From Oscillospiraceae bacterium (GTDB taxonomy: Bacteria > Bacillota > Clostridia > UBA1212 > UBA1255), in contig SVJB01000015.1 in NCBI GenBank assembly GCA_015069185.1, forward strand, positions 1 to 48,437: a stretch of DNA of 48,437 bases. The letters run 5' to 3'. The translations under genes and the position numbers were made by a program. Below the pieces are notes generated by a model that was not told where the DNA came from, did no database searches, and was given only the letters and a program-made list of their open reading frames with translations. Below, in pieces: positions 24,259 through 31,598 of this stretch. Each line of letters opens with the position of its first letter. Within the stretch, counting starts at the first letter, position 1.

Positions 24259-25026
24259 TTATTTTTCAACCTTAACTATAAAATATTTTTCAAATATATT
24301 TTTTATTTTGTCGATTTCTTCAAGACTCAAAGGTTCTGTATCCTTATATTCATATGTCATATTTAATGCGTCGTATTTACCTGAACCAAGCCTGTGAAAG
24401 GGCAGCAAATCTATATATTTACAATGGATTTTAGCAAGCTTTACACAAAAATCATTAATTGTCTGCTCATCTGTATTGAATCCGGGTATCAACGGAATAC
24501 GTATCCTTACTTTCTTACCGTCTTTGATAAGATTACTTATATTATTCTCAATCAGATGTATATTGCCGCCAATGATTTCAGAATATTTATCCTCGTAGGG
24601 AGTCTTATAATCAAACAAATATTCATCAACGTAATCATTCAGCTTTGCAAAAGAAGAGTAGAGCACATTGCCGGCAGTATCAATAACAATATTTATGTTT
24701 TCTTCTTTGAGTCGCATTGCAAGCGTCAATGCAGCATCTGCTTGCAATAATACTTCACCGCCGCTGAAAGTAACGCCGCCTCCACTTTCTTCGTAAAAGT
24801 CTTTGTCTACAAGTATTTCTGCTACAACATCGTTTACAGTCATTAACTTGCCGCATTCTTTTACAATATTATTGTTATAACATAATACTTGTGCATCAGA
24901 ACTTCGGGTCTCAGGATTATGACACCAAGGACAATATAGATTACAGCCCTTGAAGAAGACAGTAGTACGTATGCCATCTCCGTCTCCTAAGGAAAAATGC
25001 TGTATATCTGAAATATTCAAAAGCAT
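24259..25026 (-). CDS. Glycyl radical enzyme activase (radical SAM), compact form
   Basis: The protein installs the glycyl radical on its partner using SAM and a [4Fe-4S] cluster. The radical SAM triad is CNLYCPWC (Cys28, 32, 35), preceded by GDGDGIRTTVFFKG; the SAM-binding segment is GGGVTFSGGEVLLQ and IDTAGN follows. At 255 residues it lacks the eight-cysteine ferredoxin insert seen in many activases of GRE dehydratases; only Cys49 and Cys58 remain in that place, before the usual CGKLMTV segment. Size therefore resembles PFL activase although the partner is of the dehydratase/lyase class. It is 15 nt downstream of the GRE gene. Confidence 0.93.
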   Translation of the reverse strand: MLLNISDIQHFSLGDGDGIRTTVFFKGCNLYCPWCHNPETRSSDAQVLCYNNNIVKECGKLMTVNDVVAEILVDKDFYEESGGGVTFSGGEVLLQADAALTLAMRLKEENINIVIDTAGNVLYSSFAKLNDYVDEYLFDYKTPYEDKYSEIIGGNIHLIENNISNLIKDGKKVRIRIPLIPGFNTDEQTINDFCVKLAKIHCKYIDLLPFHRLGSGKYDALNMTYEYKDTEPLSLEEIDKIKNIFEKYFIVKVEK

Positions 25027-25041
25027 ATCGTCACCTCGGTT

Positions 25042-27156
25042 TTATCCTAATTCTTGTTGCGTACGCGCAAGAATATCAAGTTGTACACTTCTAGCCAATG
25101 TAACATAATATGCAGAGAATCCTGATACACGTACCACCAGATTCTGGTAATTTTCAGGATGCTCCATTGCATCGCGTAATATGTCAGGTGATGTGGCATT
25201 GATTTGTATTTCCTGACCGCCTTTTTTGAAATATGTTTTTATCAAGGCAAGGAGTTTGGTTCGCTTAGCATCATCAAAGACAGAGGGCATGAATTTCTGA
25301 TTAACAACGCTACCGCACGCTGCTTTTGTATAGTCAGGTTTGGCAACACTGGTAAGTGTTACAGTACATCCTTTGGTATCTCTTCCATATGTTGGAGACG
25401 CTGCATCAGACAGTGGTTCACCTCGCAGACGACCGTCAGGTGTAGCGTTAATAACATTACCGGCATGAATATTAGATATATTTGCCGCCATGGCACTATA
25501 AAATCCGCCTCCGTCACGTGTTTTAAATTGTGAAAAGATGCTATCAAGATAATCAAGAAACCATACTGCGTATTTATCTGCAAAATCATCATTGTTTCCA
25601 TATTTTGGAGCTGCTAAAAGCTTCTCTCGTAAATCTTCATATCCCTCAAAATTACTGTTTAGGGCATCTTTGATTTGGGAAAGAGTAGCAGCTTTGTCGA
25701 TAAAAACAACTTTCTCAATTGCAGCCAACGAATCTGTCACAGTACCGACGCCCATCAGTGCTACACCATGAACAGAAGGATATTTACTACCACCATTATT
25801 AATATCGAGACCTCTACCAATGCAATCTTGACAAAAACATGACAAAAATGGCTCTGTAAAGCGCTCTGGATTCAGCATATCGTTATAATTCATAAAACCG
25901 AAATAGTATTCTTTGGCACCGTTCTCAAGTTGTACTTCAAAAGAACGCATAAAATCGTCCATGGTTTTAATGTTGTCAAGATTACCGGTATTAACACCCG
26001 ATGACTTATTGAATTCACTTACTCCGTTATTGAATACATAGTCAAAAAATCTTGGCGCATCAAAACGACCGTCCGACCATGGTGGCTGCATACCTGTTAT
26101 AAAATTCTCAATACATCCAACCATAGAATAGTTATATACATCTTCATCTGCATAGCCATATTTTTTTAAAGCTGCGATATTTACTGTATCGTTCATAAGA
26201 GCAGGATAGCCAAGACCTGTACCAATGGTTTTAAGACATTCATCAAGAAATTGGTCCGGTGTGTTTGGTGCGATACGTGCAGATAAATTTGGACCTGGTA
26301 CATTACAATTACCTACAGCTTTTAAAATAAGATAGCTGAGCTCGTTTATCCGACAGTTTTCATTCATATCCATGCCACCAATACAAATATTGACAACATC
26401 GCCGGAAGGGATCTTAATAAAGGTATTCTCAAGTAGCTCAAGCACCTGTTCGTCTGTAATGATATTATTCTCTATATCTTTTTTATAAAATGGATATAGA
26501 TACTGATCCAGCCTGCCAAGGGCCATGGCACCTCTACCTTCCATCATAAATGCAGTATGGGAAAACCAGATAAGTTGCAAAGCTGCTGCAAAAGAAACAG
26601 GCGGTCCTGCCAACAATTCATTTGTGTTTTTTATTATAAAATCTAATCTTTCGTTGCTGTATTCAGGATCATCTTTGAGACTAAGAGCTTTCTTACCATA
26701 ATTTGATATCATACAGGCAAATCCATCTAATGTACGATCCATTGCCTTGAGAAAATCAATTTTCTTGTAATCATCGAAATGTCTGTTAAGTGATTCTTGT
26801 ATTTCTTGCTTTAGACCTGAGATACCTCCTCTAAGAAGTCTTTGATAATCAGGGGAGAAATGGTCTGCATTATGAGGGAAATCTCTGCCACTCATACTTG
26901 TGCACATATTAGCATAATGTTGCAGCATCATTGAATTTTCACTAATGTATAATGACTTTGTATTACCGGTGATCAAGTCGTTTTTATAGATGAAAGGTGT
27001 ACTATTTGCAAATAAAGAATAAATACCATTACTTCTAATTGTTGACATAGATCCAGTTAAATTTTTCTTTATTCCAATGTATCTGTAGTAATACGGAGCA
27101 TATATGCCCTCTGGATTATTATTTAATTCTGCTTTTAATTGGTTGAAAAGTTTCAA
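25042..27156 (-). CDS. Glycyl radical enzyme, Cys-X-Glu (dehydratase/lyase) class, substrate unknown
   Basis: The catalytic loop reads YSMVGCIEN, with the thiyl Cys near residue 348 and Glu two residues later, and the C-terminal glycyl loop reads VVRVSGFSAYYVTLA. The CxE pair marks diol/polyol dehydratases, C-N and C-S lyases and arylacetate decarboxylases, and argues against pyruvate formate-lyase, which has adjacent cysteines. The residue after Glu is Asn, where propanediol and choline enzymes usually have Pro. At about 704 residues it is shorter than most of these (about 780-850), and no microcompartment genes or targeting peptide are present. AGGTGG at 27162-27167 suggests a TTG start at 27156; a GTG at 27165 is the alternative. 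The neighbours are its activase, an alcohol dehydrogenase and a divergent AraC regulator. Exact reaction is not assignable. Confidence 0.93.
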   Translation of the reverse strand: MKLFNQLKAELNNNPEGIYAPYYYRYIGIKKNLTGSMSTIRSNGIYSLFANSTPFIYKNDLITGNTKSLYISENSMMLQHYANMCTSMSGRDFPHNADHFSPDYQRLLRGGISGLKQEIQESLNRHFDDYKKIDFLKAMDRTLDGFACMISNYGKKALSLKDDPEYSNERLDFIIKNTNELLAGPPVSFAAALQLIWFSHTAFMMEGRGAMALGRLDQYLYPFYKKDIENNIITDEQVLELLENTFIKIPSGDVVNICIGGMDMNENCRINELSYLILKAVGNCNVPGPNLSARIAPNTPDQFLDECLKTIGTGLGYPALMNDTVNIAALKKYGYADEDVYNYSMVGCIENFITGMQPPWSDGRFDAPRFFDYVFNNGVSEFNKSSGVNTGNLDNIKTMDDFMRSFEVQLENGAKEYYFGFMNYNDMLNPERFTEPFLSCFCQDCIGRGLDINNGGSKYPSVHGVALMGVGTVTDSLAAIEKVVFIDKAATLSQIKDALNSNFEGYEDLREKLLAAPKYGNNDDFADKYAVWFLDYLDSIFSQFKTRDGGGFYSAMAANISNIHAGNVINATPDGRLRGEPLSDAASPTYGRDTKGCTVTLTSVAKPDYTKAACGSVVNQKFMPSVFDDAKRTKLLALIKTYFKKGGQEIQINATSPDILRDAMEHPENYQNLVVRVSGFSAYYVTLARSVQLDILARTQQELG

Positions 27157-27261
27157 TAAAACCACCTCACAAGGATTTTTCTTTAGTGATAATATAACAA
27201 GAAGTGATTTTGGCGTCTATGTATTTTTTTTAAGAAAGTGGACAAAATTAATATAAAAATA

Positions 27262-27291
27262 TTGACACGAGGGAAAAACAAAAGTTATAAT
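27262..27291 (+). promoter_or_regulatory. promoter of the AraC-type regulator gene
   Basis: Consensus TTGACA at 27262-27267 and TATAAT at 27286-27291 are 18 bp apart. Transcription would start near 27298, immediately before GGAG at 27300-27303 and the ATG at 27310. This supports the later start and implies a very short leader. The GRE operon on the other strand has no equally good promoter, as would fit an activator-dependent one. Confidence 0.65.
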
Positions 27292-27309
27292 GAAAAAAAG
27301 GAGTCTGCT

Positions 27310-28212
27310 ATGATTTACACATTGGTACAATTGCATAACTTTCCTGTAATTCTCTTTGCTCACTATTTTGGCCCGTCTGACTATAGTATTTCCAGAGTTG
27401 CAGAGTCAGAACATTATGAGATTACATTTATTTCCAATGGTGCTATTAATAAGCGGCAGGGAAACAAATGTATTACGATTCCTGAATATTCAGTACAAGT
27501 ATCGTTGCCCGGTGAAAAGTATGAACAAAGCTCAAGTGAGAAGCATAGCCATAGTACATGTGGTATTGTTGTAAAGAGTAAGAAAAGAGTAATATCAAAA
27601 AACGAAGTAATTGATATTATACGTAAGAAGTCCCAGTCAACACCTTTGCATACTTTGGATAAAGGAGTTTTCCCGGAATTTATTTTACCTGATTGTGTAC
27701 CACCCGGAAAAAATGCCGATAAAATCAGAAATATGTTATCTGATATAATACACTCTTATCAAACTTCAGATTCATTTTACAGACAAAATATTATAACTAT
27801 AAAGATTCTTGACTTATTTGCTTTCCTTACTTCTATATGTATAGAAGATGCAGAGGATAGTCAAGCAAATAGTCTGATACCGATTCATCATCAATATGTC
27901 AGGAAGTTCAAACAATATGTACAAGAACATATTGATGAAGATATATCCTGTGAGAAAATCGCTGAATCATTAGCAATTACACCGGGATATTTATCAGCTG
28001 TGGTTAAGAAAACTACAGGCGAGACGATGATTCATTATATAAACAGGGTGAAACTTGAGAAGATTGTTGAATTGAGATTGTTATATAATATTTCTTTGAA
28101 GCAGGCAGGTGAAATGGTAGGAATAAATGATTCTCACTATTTGTCAAGACTGTTCAAAAAGTATTACGGTTTATCTTGGCGTGAGTATAAAGAAAGCCGA
28201 ATATTACAATAA
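27310..28212 (+). CDS. AraC/XylS-family transcriptional regulator
   Basis: The last about 95 residues form the double helix-turn-helix of the family: a first HTH with DISCEKIAESLAITPGYLSA and a second with ISLKQAGEMVGINDSHYLSR followed by LFKKYYGLSWREYKE. The N-terminal about 180 residues look like a cupin-type sensing domain (HYEITFISNGAI, IPEYSVQVSLPGE). Such proteins usually sense a sugar or polyol and activate adjacent genes. The divergent position beside the GRE operon and directly before the surface-protein genes suggests it controls one or both. GGAG and the promoter position favour ATG 27310 (300 residues) over the GTG at 27238. Confidence 0.9.
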   Translation: MIYTLVQLHNFPVILFAHYFGPSDYSISRVAESEHYEITFISNGAINKRQGNKCITIPEYSVQVSLPGEKYEQSSSEKHSHSTCGIVVKSKKRVISKNEVIDIIRKKSQSTPLHTLDKGVFPEFILPDCVPPGKNADKIRNMLSDIIHSYQTSDSFYRQNIITIKILDLFAFLTSICIEDAEDSQANSLIPIHHQYVRKFKQYVQEHIDEDISCEKIAESLAITPGYLSAVVKKTTGETMIHYINRVKLEKIVELRLLYNISLKQAGEMVGINDSHYLSRLFKKYYGLSWREYKESRILQ

Positions 28213-28300
28213 AAAAATCCACCTTTTCTGTTCTTGTCTATTTTTTTATGCTAAAAAAAACCTATACTGTAATTAAATAAAAAAATTATAGGAGGTTTTT

Positions 28301-30004
28301 ATGAATCTTTTTAAGAAAAAGCAAGTTGGACATATTATAGTTTTATTGTTTGTAACAATAAGTATATTATGTAATATCTGTTATTGTTTCGCAGAAGAGA
28401 ACGATGAATCAAGCATTATATATTCTGAAAATTTCGAATCATATGGTGACCCCGAAGCAGTAAAATCAGCTTTTCAAAAGTACTGGTATGTAGAAGATAA
28501 TAATTCATGGGGCGCAGATTACGGATTTAATCTTATAGACAATAAGGGATCGAAAGTCCTGAATATGAGCTGGCTTGGAGGTCGTTTACTTCTTGGCGAT
28601 TATATTTCACTTCCTGAATCATATGAAATACAATTTCAAGCCAACGGAGGATTATCGACCTCGGATAGCGGATTTATCTTTCTTAGAACCATAAGACAAG
28701 TTCATACTGTAACACAAATCTATGACAAAGCAATTCAAGGAATAAGAGACGCGCAACCGCAGGACAGTCCGTACATACATATATTTGAAAATGATGGAGA
28801 TACAAGTGATGGTTTTGCTAATGGAGTAGGACATGCCGGTATATTTCTAAAATTACATGGCAACCAGCTTGTTATAGGAGTAAAGACGACAGAAGCTGTT
28901 GATGAGGTACACACAAAAGGCTTAGGTAATTTAAGATATTTAGCAACTCTGCCAGACGAGAAGAATTTTGAAACTGATTTTATATCAATTAAAATAATAG
29001 AAACAGACAAGAATGTTTCTGTGTTTGCTGACGAAGTGCTCCTTGCTACAGTATCTTTCTCGGAACAAAGGGACAATATATACACAAAAGCTGTTATAAA
29101 AGATGCATTGGGAACTGAGGTTGGCAGCACTGACACGGCTATTATAGCAGTTAAGAATTTAATTGGCTTTTCAACTCGTGGCGCTTTTATGAATTTAGAT
29201 AATATTGTAATAAAATCTCTTGATGGAAAAGCAATTAAACAAAATATAGTGCCAATATACGATGAACTTGAAGCAGAGAAGGTCGGTTTAATTCCATTCC
29301 AAACATCAGAAGTGTCAGCGGGCTTTAGGATCACTGTAAATGCAGGAGATGCCCTAGAATCGATCGATATAAGACAATTATCAACTAATGGTGGCAAGAA
29401 AACATCTCTTACAATGTCTGTTTATAAATGGTTCTATGATTATGATACTACTATTTTCGAAGATCCGATATATCAGACTGTTATATATGACCATAATGAT
29501 AATGCGCCATGTGATATAACATTTCCGACTCCTCTTGATTCGGGACATTATCTGGTAGTCTTTGACCAGGCCGGTATGGGCGAAGATAAGGATGGAAATG
29601 TAATGGGCTTTCCATGCTTGTGGACATCATCTATCCCGGATACTGAGAAATATGGAAATGTGGTTACGTATGTTAACGGAATTGAATCCGAAAATGGCAT
29701 ATGGGCATTTTGTGTAATCTTAGAAAATGGAGATCCTGATGGCGAATTATGGGATATTGACTCAACACCAACTCCGGATTCTAATGTTACTCCAACAATA
29801 AAACCAACAGAGCCTGCTGTAACAAACACTCCTGATATTACTGTTGCACCTACAGAAAAGGTTATTGAACCAACTCAAGAGCCGGCAGTGAATGGTAATA
29901 ATACGGGAACTATAGTTGCAATTGTGATATGTATTGTGGCAATTGTTTGCACAGTTATTATCATAATAGTTATAAAAAACAAGAAAAATAAAGGAGGAAA
30001 ATAA
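28301..30004 (+). CDS. Secreted lectin-like surface protein with C-terminal membrane anchor (paralogue 1)
   Basis: A 567-residue protein with a signal peptide (cleavage near CYCFA), then a beta-rich domain of about 270 residues (from IIYSENFESYG to AFMNLDNIVIKSL) that resembles concanavalin-like lectin folds. A second beta domain of about 170 residues (to WAFCVIL) follows, then a Pro/Thr-rich stalk with repeated TP, EPT and TPD, then one membrane helix and a Lys/Asn tail. No sorting motif precedes the helix. It shares both domains with the next gene product, for example ANGVGHAGIF against ANGVGYAGVY. I infer glycan binding at the cell surface. AGGAGG at about 28290-28295 is the ribosome binding site. 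Confidence 0.8.
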   Translation: MNLFKKKQVGHIIVLLFVTISILCNICYCFAEENDESSIIYSENFESYGDPEAVKSAFQKYWYVEDNNSWGADYGFNLIDNKGSKVLNMSWLGGRLLLGDYISLPESYEIQFQANGGLSTSDSGFIFLRTIRQVHTVTQIYDKAIQGIRDAQPQDSPYIHIFENDGDTSDGFANGVGHAGIFLKLHGNQLVIGVKTTEAVDEVHTKGLGNLRYLATLPDEKNFETDFISIKIIETDKNVSVFADEVLLATVSFSEQRDNIYTKAVIKDALGTEVGSTDTAIIAVKNLIGFSTRGAFMNLDNIVIKSLDGKAIKQNIVPIYDELEAEKVGLIPFQTSEVSAGFRITVNAGDALESIDIRQLSTNGGKKTSLTMSVYKWFYDYDTTIFEDPIYQTVIYDHNDNAPCDITFPTPLDSGHYLVVFDQAGMGEDKDGNVMGFPCLWTSSIPDTEKYGNVVTYVNGIESENGIWAFCVILENGDPDGELWDIDSTPTPDSNVTPTIKPTEPAVTNTPDITVAPTEKVIEPTQEPAVNGNNTGTIVAIVICIVAIVCTVIIIIVIKNKKNKGGK

Positions 30005-30005
30005 T

Positions 30006-31598
30006 ATGAGAAAATTAGTATCTTTAATACTTACTATCATTATTTCTGTATCTGTTTTAAGTGTAGTATCTATGGCAGAAGATAAAACATTAATATTATC
30101 GGAAAGCTTTGATCAATACGCAGACAACAATGAAGCTTATAATGAACTTAGTAAGAATTGGCTGTTAGAAGATGGAGCAAATACTTCTTGGCCGGACTAT
30201 TTTAATCTTATCGAAAATGGAAATGGAAAAGCTTTGAGCATGACTTGGGTTGGAGCCAGAAGAATGTTGCTTACCGGCAAATATATTCCTTCGGATTATG
30301 AAGTTTCATTTAAAATGAAAACTGAATATACTACGCCTAACGGAGGCTTTTTCTCAATGCATACTATGGTAGATTTACCATATGTGACACAAAAGTGGGA
30401 CGATGCTACGCAAACTATTGTTCCGTTTTGGGGAGGCATTCCGAATTATGAAGCAGATGGACATAGCGATCCGCTGATAGCAAATGGAGTAGGATATGCA
30501 GGTGTGTATATAAAACCTGAAAGAAATAAATTGGAAATAGGTGTTAAGACTGCTGAAATACCAAGCGCAACTGCTAAGTATGGTATTGGTAATATAAGAT
30601 ATTTTGTTGATTTACCAGATGGAAAAGATTTCGGCACAGAACTTCTGCAGGTAAGAATTACTGATAAAGATAATATTATCTCAGTATATGTTGATGATAC
30701 ATTGCTTGCAACAGTAACATATGGAAATATCAGTGGCTTATTTTATAAAAATGCATCTATAAAAGATGCAAATGGAAATGTAGTTGCCTCAACAGAGAAT
30801 GCACGTATATGCATTGCAAATGATTTAGGATTCGTTTTAAGAGGTGCTATACTGGTAGTTGATGATTTTGATTTATATGCATACGGAACATTTGCACCGG
30901 CATTATCAGGAACAGTACCACTATATAATACACAAGCAGAGAAAACAGGTCTTAAAGGTATTTTAGGTGATGAATCTATGGCTGTGAAAATAGATGTTGC
31001 TTCAAAAAATGCAATTTCATCTTTTACATATAAAGGAATGGCGACTTATGCCTGTACAAATACAGAAGCAACATTTTACGTTTATCCATGGAATAACGAT
31101 TATCAAACTACTTTAACCGGAACACCTATATATACAAATGTAATATACAATCACATTAATAATATGGATTGCGTGATTAATTTTGATACACCAATAACTG
31201 AGGGATCATATTTATTTGTTCTTACCAATGGTAAAGCAGGTATTGATGAAAACGGAGCAGCCGGTGGTCAGCCCGTTGTATGGTTACATGAGAAGAATGC
31301 AGAGAGTACAGCTCAGTTCTACATTAATGGAGAAATATCTGAAAATGCTTTTTATGCGGATTATGAATTATTAACGGGATATCCTGAAAAAGTGGTTGAA
31401 CCTGAGAACCCTACGACACCTTCTCCCACGGAGAAACCTGCAGATCCAACACAGAAGCCGTCTGATCCTACACAAGGACCGGTTGAGAATCCTCCTACAG
31501 GAGAGGCGATGCCGGTTTTCGGATTAACTGTTTTAGTATTAACTTCAGTAGTGGCAGTTTTGTATATTTTCTCAAAAACTAAAAGGACTGAACAATGA
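30006..31598 (+). CDS. Secreted lectin-like surface protein with PPTGE-type wall-sorting tail (paralogue 2)
   Basis: A 530-residue paralogue of the preceding protein. It has a signal peptide (cleavage near SMAEDK), the same beta-rich N-terminal domain (SESFDQY to VVDDFDLYAYG), the same second domain (GNIRYFVDLPDG lies in the first; EGSYLFVL and PVVWLHE in the second) and a Pro/Thr/Lys-rich stalk with DPTQKP and DPTQGP. It ends ENPPTGEAMP, a hydrophobic helix and KTKRTEQ. The NPPTG motif plus helix plus basic tail looks like a sortase signal variant, so this copy may be wall-linked while its partner is membrane-held. The start lies 1 nt after the upstream stop, with GGAGG at 29994-29998. Confidence 0.8.
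   Translation: MRKLVSLILTIIISVSVLSVVSMAEDKTLILSESFDQYADNNEAYNELSKNWLLEDGANTSWPDYFNLIENGNGKALSMTWVGARRMLLTGKYIPSDYEVSFKMKTEYTTPNGGFFSMHTMVDLPYVTQKWDDATQTIVPFWGGIPNYEADGHSDPLIANGVGYAGVYIKPERNKLEIGVKTAEIPSATAKYGIGNIRYFVDLPDGKDFGTELLQVRITDKDNIISVYVDDTLLATVTYGNISGLFYKNASIKDANGNVVASTENARICIANDLGFVLRGAILVVDDFDLYAYGTFAPALSGTVPLYNTQAEKTGLKGILGDESMAVKIDVASKNAISSFTYKGMATYACTNTEATFYVYPWNNDYQTTLTGTPIYTNVIYNHINNMDCVINFDTPITEGSYLFVLTNGKAGIDENGAAGGQPVVWLHEKNAESTAQFYINGEISENAFYADYELLTGYPEKVVEPENPTTPSPTEKPADPTQKPSDPTQGPVENPPTGEAMPVFGLTVLVLTSVVAVLYIFSKTKRTEQ

Noticed and set aside
23150-27156. Bacterial microcompartment locus around the GRE
   Set aside because: No shell protein, phosphotransacylase or targeting extension is present in the window.
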